From the NCBI RefSeq assembly GCF_024172185.1, contig NZ_JAMZEC010000001.1, positions 5,600,001-5,664,000 on the forward strand: DNA of 64,000 nucleotides. The letters are read 5' to 3'. The DNA is from Nonomuraea roseoviolacea subsp. carminata. GTDB taxonomy: Bacteria; Actinomycetota; Actinomycetes; Streptosporangiales; Streptosporangiaceae. This document shows, in pieces, positions 49,965-58,719 of the stretch; position 1 is the stretch's first letter, and every line of letters begins with the position of its first letter. The notes under the pieces are model-generated. The model made no database searches. It saw nothing but the letters and a program-made list of their open reading frames with translations, and had not been told where the DNA came from. The position numbers and the translations under genes were made by a program.

Positions 49965-51404
49965 ATGACCCATCCCGGAGAGATCACCCGAAGGCAGCTC
50001 ATCCGGCGCGCCGGCCTGACCGCGCTGATCGTGGGTCCCGGAGCGGGCCTGCTGGGCGGCTGCGCCACCGGCGGCGGCGACGAGCCGGCCGCGCCCGTCA
50101 CCTCCGCCGCCGGCTCCGCCGACCCCCGCAATCCGTTCGGGGTGGACGCCAGGAAGCCGCTGAAGGTCACGATCTTCAGCGGCGGGTACGGCGACGCGTA
50201 CGCCAAGGAGATCCACGAGCCGCTGTACAAGAAGGAGTTCCCCGGCGCGGCCGTCGAGCACGACGCCACCCAGCAGATCAGCACCCAGCTCCGCCCGCTG
50301 TTCGTCAGCGGCGACGTGCCCGACGTGGTCAACAACTCCGGCCCCCAGGCGCTCGACCTCGTGGCGCTGGCCGAGCAGGGCCACCTGGCCGACCTGACGG
50401 CCCTGTTCGACGCCCCGTCGATCGACGACCCGGCCAGGAAGGTCCGCGACGTCGTCACCCCGGCCGTCCTCGACAACGCCAAGATCGACGGTAAGGACCT
50501 CGTCCTCAACTACACGGTCTCCCACCGCGCCCTCTGGTACAACGCCAAGCTGTTCGCCGCCAAGGGCTGGACGGTCCCGAAGACGTGGGCCGAGTTCACC
50601 GCCCTGGGCGACAAGGCCAAGGCCGAGGGCATCCTGCTCTTCGCCTACCCGGGCCAGAAGGGCCCGTACTACCAGCTCTGGAACGTCCTCTACACCGCCG
50701 CCAAGATCGGCGGCAACCAGGCCATCATCGACATCGACAACCTCGTCGACGGCGCCTGGAAGAGCGAGCCGGTCAAGCAGGCCGTCGCCGCCTGGGCCGA
50801 CATCCAGGCCAGGTACGGCGACAAGGCGTACTTCGGCCTCGACCACACCCAGACCCAGGTCAAGCAGCTCCAGGACAAGCTGCTCTTCTACCCGGTCGGC
50901 TCATGGATCGAGAACGAGATGGCCAAGGACAAGCCCGACGGCTTCGAGTACGCCATCGCCCCCATCCCGGACGTCACGGCGGCCGACAAGATGCCGTACG
51001 GCGCGATCCAGGTCGGCGTCGGCGAGAACTTCTTCGTCGCGGCCCGCGGCAAGAACCCGCAGGGCGGCCTGGAGTACCTGCGGATCATGCTGTCCAAGGA
51101 CGGCGCGCGCGGCTTCACCGAGAAGACCCAGAACCTCACGGTGGTCAACGGCGCGGCCGAGGGGCTCGACCTGCCGCCCGGCCTGCGCAGCGCGGCCAAG
51201 GCCCAGGACGCCGCCGGGCAGAACATCATCACCGACGCGCGCTTCGAGGGCTGGTACAAGGAGCTGTTCGACTACGGCACCGAGCAGATCAACGTGGTCA
51301 TGGCCGGGCGGATCACCCCCGACGAGTTCTGCTCCCGCATGCAGGCCAAGGCGGACGCGATCAAGAAGGACGGCTCCGTGCCCAAGCAGACGCGGGGCGA
51401 GTAG
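49965..51404 (+). CDS. ngcE: Sugar ABC transporter substrate-binding lipoprotein (NgcE-like)
   Basis: 479 residues. The Tat-type start RRQLIRRAGLTALIVGPGAGLLGGCATG contains twin Arg and a lipobox (LLGGC), so it is exported folded and lipid-anchored. The mature protein is a type 1 solute-binding fold with PLKVTIFSGGYGDAYAKEIHEPLYKKEFPG, PVGSWIENEMAK and the C-terminal QTRGE. It matches the N-acetylglucosamine/chitobiose binding protein NgcE of actinomycetes. Two permease genes follow; the ATPase is absent and is normally a shared MsiK. Confidence 0.88.
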   Translation: MTHPGEITRRQLIRRAGLTALIVGPGAGLLGGCATGGGDEPAAPVTSAAGSADPRNPFGVDARKPLKVTIFSGGYGDAYAKEIHEPLYKKEFPGAAVEHDATQQISTQLRPLFVSGDVPDVVNNSGPQALDLVALAEQGHLADLTALFDAPSIDDPARKVRDVVTPAVLDNAKIDGKDLVLNYTVSHRALWYNAKLFAAKGWTVPKTWAEFTALGDKAKAEGILLFAYPGQKGPYYQLWNVLYTAAKIGGNQAIIDIDNLVDGAWKSEPVKQAVAAWADIQARYGDKAYFGLDHTQTQVKQLQDKLLFYPVGSWIENEMAKDKPDGFEYAIAPIPDVTAADKMPYGAIQVGVGENFFVAARGKNPQGGLEYLRIMLSKDGARGFTEKTQNLTVVNGAAEGLDLPPGLRSAAKAQDAAGQNIITDARFEGWYKELFDYGTEQINVVMAGRITPDEFCSRMQAKADAIKKDGSVPKQTRGE

Positions 51405-51407
51405 CCC

Positions 51408-52322
51408 ATGGAGCGGTGGCGTACGTACGGCTTCGTCGCCGGGTTCCTCGCCGTCCCGATCGTCCTGTACACGGTGTTCGTCATCAGCCCGTACGTCCAG
51501 GCGTTCCAGATCTCGCTGACCGACTGGAACGGGATCGCCGCGCGGCCGGGCTACGTCGGGCTGGACAACTTCCGGCGCCTGCTCGGCGACGAGGTGTTCT
51601 GGCGGGCGTTGCGCAACCACGGCATCCTGCTGCTGGTGCTCCCGATCGCGACGATCGTGATCGCGCTGTTCTTCGCGTTCCTGCTCAACCTGGGCGGCGG
51701 CGCCCGCGGGCCGGGCATGGCCGGCGTGCGGGGCTCGGCGTTCTACCGCGTCGTGTTCTTCTTCCCGCAGGTGCTCGCCGTCGCCGTGGTCGGGGTGCTG
51801 TTCAAGGCCGTCTACCGGCCGGACGAGAGCGGCGTGATCAACGGCGCGCTGGTGAGGCTCGGGGCGGACCCGGTCGGCTGGCTGATCGAGCCGGACCTCG
51901 CGCTCTGGTCGATCATCGCGGTGATGGTCTGGCAGGCGGTCGGGTTCTACGTGGTGCTGTTCTCGGCCGGGATGGCGGCCATCCCGAAGGACTACTTCGA
52001 GGCGGCGGCGCTCGACGGGGCCGGGCGGGCCCGGCTGTTCTTCTCGATCACCCTCCCGCTGCTGCGCGACACCGTGCAGGTGGGGTGGGTGTACCTGGGC
52101 ATCGCGGCCTTCGACGGGTTCGCGCTGATCCAGGTGCTGGCGGGGGACAAGGGCGAGCCCGACGGCGCCACGACCGTGCTGCCCATCGAGATCTGGAAGA
52201 ACGCCTTCTCCTACTCCAAGGTGGGCTACGCCTCCGCCATGGGCGTGGCGCTGTTCTTCCTGACCGTGACGTTCGCGGTGCTGACGCTGCGCACCACCCG
52301 GCGGGAGAGGATCGACCTCTGA
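51408..52322 (+). CDS. ngcF: Sugar ABC transporter permease (NgcF-like)
   Basis: 304 residues, six hydrophobic helices, with a BPD_transp_1 EAA loop: EAAALDGAGRARLFFSITLPLLRD. It pairs with the next permease to form the membrane channel for the NgcE ligand. The ATG lies 3 nt after the ngcE stop. Confidence 0.9.
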   Translation: MERWRTYGFVAGFLAVPIVLYTVFVISPYVQAFQISLTDWNGIAARPGYVGLDNFRRLLGDEVFWRALRNHGILLLVLPIATIVIALFFAFLLNLGGGARGPGMAGVRGSAFYRVVFFFPQVLAVAVVGVLFKAVYRPDESGVINGALVRLGADPVGWLIEPDLALWSIIAVMVWQAVGFYVVLFSAGMAAIPKDYFEAAALDGAGRARLFFSITLPLLRDTVQVGWVYLGIAAFDGFALIQVLAGDKGEPDGATTVLPIEIWKNAFSYSKVGYASAMGVALFFLTVTFAVLTLRTTRRERIDL

Positions 52323-52323
52323 C

Positions 52324-53220
52324 ATGGCCCCGGACTCCCTCGACTCCGTCCGTCCGGTCCGTTCCGCCCGGAGTGTCCCGGACGCCCGGCCGCGGCCGGG
52401 CCTGCTGAACGGGCTCTCGCACGCCGCGCTCGCCGTCTGGGCGCTGCTGATCGTCGCGCCGCTGCTGTGGACGTTCCTGGCGTCGTTCAAGAGCAACACC
52501 GAGATCTTCGGCGACGCCCTCCAACTGCCCGGCGAGCTGCGGCTCGACGCGTGGGGGCGGGCCTGGGGGAAGGCGCACGTCGGGAGGTACCTGCTCAACA
52601 CCGCCGTCGTCGTCGCCTTCAGCACGTTCGGCACGATGCTCTTCGGGTCGATGGCCGCGTACGTGCTCGCGCGCTACCGCTTCCCGGGCAGCCGGGTGAT
52701 CTACTACTACTTCACGGCCGGCATGGCGTTTCCCGTGTTCCTGGCGCTCGGGCCGCTGTTCTTCGTGGTCAAGCGGGTCGGCCTGCTGTACACGCACACC
52801 GGCGTCGTCCTCGTCTACATCGCGTACTCGCTGCCGTTCACGATCTTCTTCCTGGCGGCGTTCTTCCGTACGCTGCCCGAGAGCGTGGCCGAGGCGGCCC
52901 GCATCGACGGCGCCTCCCACACCCGCACGTTCTTCCAGATCATGCTGCCCATGGCCAGGCCCGGCCTGGTCAGCATCACGATCTTCAACGTGCTCGGCCA
53001 GTGGAACCAGTACCTGCTGCCCCTGGTGCTGCTCGCCCGCGACGAGCGGGACTGGGTGATCACCCAGGGCATCGCCAACATCTCCACCCTGGCCGGCTAC
53101 GAGGCCGACTGGCCCGGGCTGTTCGCCGCGGTCTGCATGGCGATCCTGCCGGTGCTCGTCGTCTACGTCATCTTCCAGCGCCAGATCCAGTCCGGGCTCG
53201 GCGCCGGGGCGCTGAAGTAA
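52324..53220 (+). CDS. ngcG: Sugar ABC transporter permease (NgcG-like)
   Basis: 298 residues with an extra N-terminal hydrophilic stretch (RPVRSARSVPDARPRPG), six helices and EAARIDGASHTRTFFQIMLPMARPG as EAA loop. It is the second half of the permease dimer. The ATG lies 1 nt after the ngcF stop. Confidence 0.9.
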   Translation: MAPDSLDSVRPVRSARSVPDARPRPGLLNGLSHAALAVWALLIVAPLLWTFLASFKSNTEIFGDALQLPGELRLDAWGRAWGKAHVGRYLLNTAVVVAFSTFGTMLFGSMAAYVLARYRFPGSRVIYYYFTAGMAFPVFLALGPLFFVVKRVGLLYTHTGVVLVYIAYSLPFTIFFLAAFFRTLPESVAEAARIDGASHTRTFFQIMLPMARPGLVSITIFNVLGQWNQYLLPLVLLARDERDWVITQGIANISTLAGYEADWPGLFAAVCMAILPVLVVYVIFQRQIQSGLGAGALK

Positions 53221-53230
53221 CGTGACCTGC

Positions 53231-53506
53231 ATGGACGTCGAGAAGATGCTCGCCGGGGTGCCCGACTGGCACCGCGAGGGCGAGGAGATCCGCCGCACGG
53301 TCACCGCACCCGACTTTCCCACGGCCATCCGGATCGTGGACGCGATCGCGGTCAAGGCCGAGGAGCTGAACCACCATCCCGACATCGACATCCGGTGGCG
53401 CAAACTGCACCTCGCGCTCACCACGCACGACAAGGGACACCTGACCGAGACGGACTTCCGGCTGGCCGCCCTCATCGACGGGATCGTCGCCGAACACGGT
53501 GCGTAG
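53231..53506 (+). CDS. Pterin-4a-carbinolamine dehydratase (PCD/DCoH)
   Basis: 91 residues. The motif EELNHHPDIDIRWRKLHLALTTHDKGHLTETD matches the pterin-4a-carbinolamine dehydratase signature with its two His and Asp. It recycles the pterin cofactor used by aromatic hydroxylases. In the same direction and only a few nt after ngcG, but functionally unrelated; a GTG at 53222 is an alternative start. Confidence 0.92.
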   Translation: MDVEKMLAGVPDWHREGEEIRRTVTAPDFPTAIRIVDAIAVKAEELNHHPDIDIRWRKLHLALTTHDKGHLTETDFRLAALIDGIVAEHGA

Positions 53507-53596
53507 TCGCATCGTCACCCGCTAGAGTGGTGGCCCTCCACGAGCCGGCCGTACCCGCTCGTGACGCATCCTTTGTCACCACCCCGGGGGTTTTCC

Positions 53597-54223
53597 ATGC
53601 GCATGCCCGTACCCATAGTGCTGCTCGCCGTGCTGGCGGCAGGCTGTGCGCCCACCACGGCCGGTCAGGCCGGCACCGCCCAGACCCAGGAGTCGCCGGC
53701 CCAGGAGGCGGCCGCCCACACGCCGTCGCCGGAGCCCACGCCCGGCGGCAAGGGCGCAGCCGCCGCCGCGGCCCGGTCCGGCTCCCTGTCGTCCAGCGGC
53801 AACTTCACGGCCGACGGCAAGCGGGCCGTCGTCTACGCCCGCAAGCTGGCCCCCGAGGGGGCGCGGGCCAGCATCACCGTCGAGTCGTCCAGCGGCCAGA
53901 CGCTGTCGTCGCTCGTCGTCGAGGGCCTGCTGCCCAACCGGCCCTACGGCGCCCACCTGCACACCAAGCCGTGCGGCCCCAAGGCCGACGACGCCGGCCC
54001 GCACTACCAGCACGAGAAGGGCGAGGTCAGCGCCGCCAACGAGGTCTGGCTCGACTTCACCACCGACGCCTCCGGCGCCGGGCGCGCCACCGCGCGCAAC
54101 CCGTGGACGTTCTCCCCGGGCCGGCGGCCGCACTCGCTGGTCATCCACGCCAAGCCGACGACCGCCGCCGGGCCGAAGGCGGGCGAGGCCGGCGAGCGGG
54201 TCGCCTGCCTCACGCTGGGCTGA
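53597..54223 (+). CDS. Cu/Zn superoxide dismutase-like lipoprotein (SodC-type)
   Basis: 208 residues. The signal LLAVLAAGCAPTT has a lipobox (LAAGC), followed by a Pro/Ala-rich linker and a SodC fold. Copper ligands are in GAHLHTKPCG (HxH), GPHYQH and HSLVIHAKP (His). The Zn loop usually placed after these is shortened: residues H78/D81 of the classical enzyme are not clearly present, so metal content and activity are uncertain. Start ATG 53597 was chosen because the signal peptide begins there. Confidence 0.82.
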   Translation: MRMPVPIVLLAVLAAGCAPTTAGQAGTAQTQESPAQEAAAHTPSPEPTPGGKGAAAAAARSGSLSSSGNFTADGKRAVVYARKLAPEGARASITVESSSGQTLSSLVVEGLLPNRPYGAHLHTKPCGPKADDAGPHYQHEKGEVSAANEVWLDFTTDASGAGRATARNPWTFSPGRRPHSLVIHAKPTTAAGPKAGEAGERVACLTLG

Positions 54224-54335
54224 CCCGAGGAGCTGACCTGCTGGGCGGCCACCGTGCCGGCGGACGGCCGCCCGGCCGCCCGGCCGCTCTCCGCCACCCA
54301 CGAGGCTCCGGCCGGTGCGACGCACCGGCCCGGGG

Positions 54336-54426
54336 CCTCACGGCGTCGTCAGGCGGGGCTTCACGGCGTCGTCAGGCGGGGCCTCACGGCGTCGTCAGGC
54401 GGGGCCTCACGGCGTCGTCAGGCGGG
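54336..54426 (+). repeat. 23-bp tandem repeat, four copies
   Basis: CCTCACGGCGTCGTCAGGCGGGG-type units begin at 54336, 54359, 54382 and 54405, with one mismatch (CTT in copy 2). The last copy contains the stop codon of the minus-strand VOC gene, so the array is a repeated expansion of that gene's 3' end. Confidence 0.85.
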
Positions 54427-54771
54427 CTGCCACAGCTCGACCCGGTTGCCCTCCGGGTCGGTGACCCAGCCGAACCGGCCGACGCCCTCCATGTCCTGCG
54501 TCTCCTCGGCCACGTCAGCGCCCTTGGCGCGCAACTGCGCGAGCATCGCGTCGAGGTCGCGCACCCGGAAGTTGAGCATGGCCCGCTGGGCGCGCGACCC
54601 GAAGTAGTCGGTCCCGGACTCGAACGTCGCGAACACCGTCGGCCCGGTCTCCTGGCGCCACAGGCCGTGCTCGTCGGCGTCCAGGCCCAGGCAGTCGCGG
54701 TACCACGCGCCCAGGGCCGCCGGGTCGGCGGCGCGCAGGAAGTATCCACCGATGCCGAGCACACGTTCCAT
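54418..54771 (-). CDS. VOC family protein
   Basis: 117 residues: ERVLGIGGYFLRAADPAALGAWYRDCLGLDADEHGLWRQETG, AMLNFRVRDLDAMLAQLRAKGADV, and GRFGWVTDPEGNRVELWQPA. A typical glyoxalase-fold protein, possibly a lactoylglutathione lyase-like or bleomycin-resistance protein; unassigned. ATG 54771 is preferred because the fold starts there. The stop codon lies in the tandem repeat. Confidence 0.9.
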   Translation of the reverse strand: MERVLGIGGYFLRAADPAALGAWYRDCLGLDADEHGLWRQETGPTVFATFESGTDYFGSRAQRAMLNFRVRDLDAMLAQLRAKGADVAEETQDMEGVGRFGWVTDPEGNRVELWQPA

Positions 54772-54869
54772 GCCGCCATCCTGCCAGGACGGCGATCGGG
54801 CGGGCCGCTGTATCAAGGAGCGCCGCCGCGCCCTCCTTCCCTACGGGACGCGTACGGAGGGAGACGGTC

Positions 54870-55106
54870 ATGCGAAGGAACGAGGCGGCGCTCGCCTGCC
54901 TGGTGACGGTGGCGGTGGTGGTGGGGACGGCCGGGTGCCGGGCGCCGGTCGAGCCCCCGCACCTGCGGCTGCCGGGTGACGTGCCCGCGCCGCGGGTCGA
55001 ACCGCGGCGCCCCAGGCTGCACGATCTCCCGCTGCCGAACCCGGAGCCGCCGGACCTGGACGACACCCAGCAGCCCTACTGGCCGCCGCCGTCCCGGCGC
55101 GCGTGA
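54870..55106 (+). CDS. Small Pro-rich lipoprotein
   Basis: 78 residues. The signal ALACLVTVAVVVGTAGCRAP has lipobox (TAGC); the mature part is about 55 residues of Pro/Arg/Asp-rich sequence (PLPNPEPPDLDDTQQPYWPPP), probably extended. No function assigned. Confidence 0.6.
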   Translation: MRRNEAALACLVTVAVVVGTAGCRAPVEPPHLRLPGDVPAPRVEPRRPRLHDLPLPNPEPPDLDDTQQPYWPPPSRRA

Positions 55107-55120
55107 CAGGGCCGGGTCAG

Positions 55121-55141
55121 ACATCCCTGGACGTCGGATGT
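55121..55141. terminator. Inverted repeat after small lipoprotein gene
   Basis: ACATCC (55121-55126) and GGATGT (55136-55141) are inverted around nine nt. It is a weak terminator or operator candidate in the 239-nt gap before the ABC operon, which otherwise shows nothing clear. Confidence 0.3.
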
Positions 55142-55345
55142 CAAGCGGTGAGGTCGGAGTCGCGGTGCGACCAGGCGGTTGCCGATGCGGCGGAGACCGG
55201 CCGATCTCGCCCACCCCGATGACCCCGGTCCGCTTCACCGTGTCTTCCTCCCGATCCGTGGTCGTACGTATTACAGCGGTCTGTACCGTGACTTCGGTTG
55301 CTGGCGGGATTCAGCGCGGAGGTCGGCGTCCATAGCGTTGTCCTC

Positions 55346-55588
55346 ATGAGCGATCCGTACAGAATTGACACATATGAGAGGCCGGCGCACAGCCCGCGAA
55401 CCCGGCCGCGGCGACCGGCGTCGCGTGCCCTGCTGTGGGTCCTGGCGGTGGGCGGAGCCTCGGTGAACGTGGCGGCCAACATCGTCACGCAGGGAGCTCT
55501 GAACCCCGTGGGGCTGTTGTCGGGCGTGGTGGGCGTGGCCGCCATCGCCGGGCTGCTGATCCTGCGCTTCGCCGGAGGCCGGTCGTGA
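55346..55588 (+). CDS. Small membrane protein, ABC exporter associated
   Basis: 80 residues. Basic N-terminus (SDPYRIDTYERP ... RTRPRRPASR) then two hydrophobic helices (about 30-52 and 56-76). Its stop overlaps the ABC ATPase GTG start (GTGA), so it belongs to the exporter operon, perhaps as an accessory subunit. Family not recognised. Confidence 0.75.
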   Translation: MSDPYRIDTYERPAHSPRTRPRRPASRALLWVLAVGGASVNVAANIVTQGALNPVGLLSGVVGVAAIAGLLILRFAGGRS

Positions 55589-56322
55589 GGCCCGGCATTG
55601 AGGCAGTCGTCACGCTGGAGCGGGTGAGCAAGACCTACGGTGACGTGGTCGCCCTCGACGACGTCTCGCTGGCCTTCCCGCGCGGCCGGTTCGTGGCCGT
55701 CATGGGCCCGTCGGGCTCGGGGAAGAGCACCCTCCTGCAGGCCGCCGCGGCGCTGGAGCCGCCGACCTCCGGCGAGATCACCATCTGCGGCGTCGAGGTC
55801 ACCCGCATGTCGGAGACCCGGCGCACGGAGTGGCGCAGGAAGCACCTGGGCTACGTGTTCCAGTCCTACAACCTGCTGCCCACCGTGACCGTCGAGGACA
55901 ACGTCACGTTGCCGTTGCGGATGGCCGGGGTGCGCCCGGACCGGGCCTGGCTCGGCCAGCTGATCGACCGGATGGGCCTGCGTGACCGGATGCGGCACCT
56001 GCCCACGGAGTTGTCGGGCGGCCAGCAGCAGCGGGCGGCGATCGTCCGGGCCCTGGCCGCGCGCCCGGACGTGGTGTTCGCCGACGAGCCCACCGGCGCC
56101 CTCGACCTGCGCAGCGCCGCCCACGTGCTGGACCTGCTGCGCGAGCTGGTCGACGACCTGGGCCAGACCGTCGTCATGGTCACCCACGACCCGGCCGCCG
56201 CGGCCCGCGCGCACGACACCGTGGTCATGGCCGACGGGCGGGTCCTCGACGTCCTGCCCGCCCCCACCGCCGAGGACCTGGCCGTACGGCTGGCGCGGCT
56301 GAGCGGGGAGCGGGTCGCGTGA
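55585..56322 (+). CDS. ABC exporter ATPase (MacB/LolD-like)
   Basis: 245 residues: Walker A GPSGSGKST, Q-loop FQSYNLLP, signature LSGGQQQRAAIVRAL, Walker B VVFADEPTGALD and the H-loop VTHDP. The MacB/LolD/FtsE group works with FtsX-like permeases to export peptides, antibiotics or lipoproteins. GTG 55585 has GGAGG seven nt upstream and overlaps the previous stop; ATGA overlap follows with the permease. Confidence 0.94.
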   Translation: MRPGIEAVVTLERVSKTYGDVVALDDVSLAFPRGRFVAVMGPSGSGKSTLLQAAAALEPPTSGEITICGVEVTRMSETRRTEWRRKHLGYVFQSYNLLPTVTVEDNVTLPLRMAGVRPDRAWLGQLIDRMGLRDRMRHLPTELSGGQQQRAAIVRALAARPDVVFADEPTGALDLRSAAHVLDLLRELVDDLGQTVVMVTHDPAAAARAHDTVVMADGRVLDVLPAPTAEDLAVRLARLSGERVA

Positions 56323-58718
56323 TCAGGCTCGCGCTGGCGCTCGCCAAGGCGGGCGGGCTGGTCGTGGTGTTCGCGGCGGTGCTGGGCGGTATGGCGCTGG
56401 TGACCGGGACCGGCGTGCTGGTGGACTCGGCCTTCCGCGCGCAGCCGCCCCTGCGGCTGTCGGGCGCCGACGTGCTGGTCTCCGCGCGGCAGTCGATCCC
56501 GCTCAAGGAGGAGCCGGACATCGCGCTGCCCGAACGCGCCAGGATCCCCGGCTCGCTGGTCGCCTCGGCGTCAGAGGTGCCCGGCGTGGCGGCCGTGGCC
56601 GGCGACCTCGCCTTTCCCGCCGCCGTCGGGTCCGGGACGGCCGGACGGACCGCCGACCCCGCCACCGCCGGGCACGGATGGTCCTCCCTCGCGCTGAGCG
56701 GCCGGATCACCGCCGGACGGGCGCCGCGCGCCGCCGACGAGATCGCGGTGCGCGGCGCGCGGGTCGGCGACCGGCTGCGGCTGACGGCGGCCGGCACACC
56801 GGGCACCTACCGGGTGAGCGCCGTGGTGGACGCCCCGGGCGTGTACTTCACCGACGCCGTCGCCACCGCCCTGGCCGCCCGGACGGCGGGCCGGGCGGGG
56901 ACCGTGGACCTCGTCGCGGTCCGCGCGGCGCCCGGCGTCTCGCCTGAGACGCTGGCCGCCCGGCTGAAGGCCGGCCTCGGCGACGGCTACGAGTACGCCA
57001 CGGGCCGGGACCGGGCCGACGCGGAGTCGCCGGGCGCGGCGGCCGGGCGCGGGCTGCTGCTGGTCCTGCCCTCCTCGATCGGCGGGATCAGCCTGCTGGT
57101 GGTGGGGTTCGTGGTGGGCGGCGGCCTGGCGTTGTCGGTCAACCGGCAGCGCCGCGACCTCGCCCTGCTCCGCGCGGCCGGCGCGACCCCGCGCCAGGTG
57201 CGCAGGCTGGTGGCCGTCCAGGCCGCGGCGGCGGCGCTGCCGGCGGTGCCGTTCGGGGCCGCGCTCGGCTACTTCCTGGCCGCCCGCTTCGGCGAGCTGC
57301 TGGCCGGGATCGGGCTGGTGCGCGCGGACCAGCCGCTGGTGTACGGGCCGTTGCCGGCCGTGGCCGCGGCGCTGCTGCTGCTCGCCGTCACGCGGGTGGC
57401 CGCGTGGGCGGGGTCGCTGCGGGTCTCGCGCATGCCGGTGGTCTCCGGGCTACCGGAGCCGCGCACGCCGTCGCCGGGGCGGACCCGGGCGGGGCTGCTG
57501 CTCATGCTCGCCGCGCTGGGGCTGTCCGTGACGCCGCTGGCCGTACGGAGCGAGGCGGGCATGATCGGTCCGGGCATCGCGTCGATCGTCGCGGTGATCG
57601 GCCTGGCGCTGGCCGGTCCGCGGCTGGTGCAGGGGGTGGCCAGGGCGCTGGCCGGATCGCGGCTCATGACCCGGCTGCCCGGCCCGCTGTGGCTGGCGGT
57701 GCACAACTCCCACGGGTACGCATTGCGGACCGCCGGAGCCGTGGCCGCCCTCGGCATGGTCGTCACGCTGGGTCTCAGCGTGGTGCTCACCCAGACCACG
57801 ATGGCCAAGGCGCGCTCCGACGAGGTCGCCCTGGGCCTGCGCGGCCTCGTCACGATCACCGCTCCCGGCCTCGGCGGCGTCCCGCGCGACCTGCTGGCCG
57901 ACGTACGCTCGCGGACGGAGGCGGCGGGCATGGCGATGACGACCGTGGTGACCGAGCCGATGCTGACCGGCGACGACCCCGGCCTGATGGCCCGGCCCGC
58001 CATGGCGCTCGGCCCGGACGCCGAGGGCCTGGTCGACCTGGACCTCGCCGACGGCCGCCTGTCCGGGCTCAAGGGCGCGGCCGTAGCCGTGGAAGAGGGC
58101 CTGGGCCGGGTCGGCCGGAGCATGGACGTGATCATGGGCGACGGCGCACGGGTGCGGGCGCGGGTGGCCGCCACCTACCGGCGCGGCCTCGGGTTCGGCC
58201 CGATCGTGGTCTCCCGCGACCTGGCCGCCGCGCACACGACGACCGGCCTGGACAGCGCGGTGCTGGCCCGTCCGGCCGACTTCGGCGACCTCGCGCGCCG
58301 CCCCGGGTTGCGCTTCGACAGCCGTGCCGCGGGACCGCAGGCCGCCATGGCCTCGGCCCAGACGCTGGTGAACGTGGCCGTGCTCGCCGTGCTGCTGGGC
58401 TACGTGCTGGTGGCGGTCGCCAACCGGCTGGTGGCGACGACGACCGCGCGCCGGGAGGAGTTCGCCGGGCTGCGCGCGATCGGCCTGACCCGGCGTCAGC
58501 TCAGGCGGGTGGTGCGCTGGGAGGCGCTGCTCGTGGGCGCGGCGGCGTCGGTGTCGGGGCTGGTGTTGTCGGCGGTGCCGCTGGTGCTGCTGAGCGTGGG
58601 TTTCCTGGCCCGCCCGCTGCCTGCCGGGCCGTTGTGGCTGGTGCCCGCCTCTATCCTGGCGGTGATGACGATCGTGTCCCTCGCCATGGAGCTACCCGCC
58701 CGGAAGATCATGACTTGA
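56319..58718 (+). CDS. FtsX/MacB-type ABC permease
   Basis: 799 residues. N-terminal helix, a periplasmic domain (about 50-230), then three helices typical of FtsX repeat 1 (about 240-360), a second extracytoplasmic domain (about 455-660) and a C-terminal FtsX repeat (about 680-790), with TTARREEFAGLRAIGLTRRQLRRVVRWE. Two FtsX cores identify it as the permease partner of the adjacent ATPase; likely an antimicrobial or lipid exporter. A TGA-N-GTG junction leads to the histidine kinase. Confidence 0.92.
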   Translation: MIRLALALAKAGGLVVVFAAVLGGMALVTGTGVLVDSAFRAQPPLRLSGADVLVSARQSIPLKEEPDIALPERARIPGSLVASASEVPGVAAVAGDLAFPAAVGSGTAGRTADPATAGHGWSSLALSGRITAGRAPRAADEIAVRGARVGDRLRLTAAGTPGTYRVSAVVDAPGVYFTDAVATALAARTAGRAGTVDLVAVRAAPGVSPETLAARLKAGLGDGYEYATGRDRADAESPGAAAGRGLLLVLPSSIGGISLLVVGFVVGGGLALSVNRQRRDLALLRAAGATPRQVRRLVAVQAAAAALPAVPFGAALGYFLAARFGELLAGIGLVRADQPLVYGPLPAVAAALLLLAVTRVAAWAGSLRVSRMPVVSGLPEPRTPSPGRTRAGLLLMLAALGLSVTPLAVRSEAGMIGPGIASIVAVIGLALAGPRLVQGVARALAGSRLMTRLPGPLWLAVHNSHGYALRTAGAVAALGMVVTLGLSVVLTQTTMAKARSDEVALGLRGLVTITAPGLGGVPRDLLADVRSRTEAAGMAMTTVVTEPMLTGDDPGLMARPAMALGPDAEGLVDLDLADGRLSGLKGAAVAVEEGLGRVGRSMDVIMGDGARVRARVAATYRRGLGFGPIVVSRDLAAAHTTTGLDSAVLARPADFGDLARRPGLRFDSRAAGPQAAMASAQTLVNVAVLAVLLGYVLVAVANRLVATTTARREEFAGLRAIGLTRRQLRRVVRWEALLVGAAASVSGLVLSAVPLVLLSVGFLARPLPAGPLWLVPASILAVMTIVSLAMELPARKIMT

Positions 58719-58719
58719 T

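Noticed and set aside
54336..54426. Regular repeats that could suggest a CRISPR array
   Set aside because: Units are directly adjacent 23-bp copies with no spacers and extend a gene's 3' end; no cas genes in the window.
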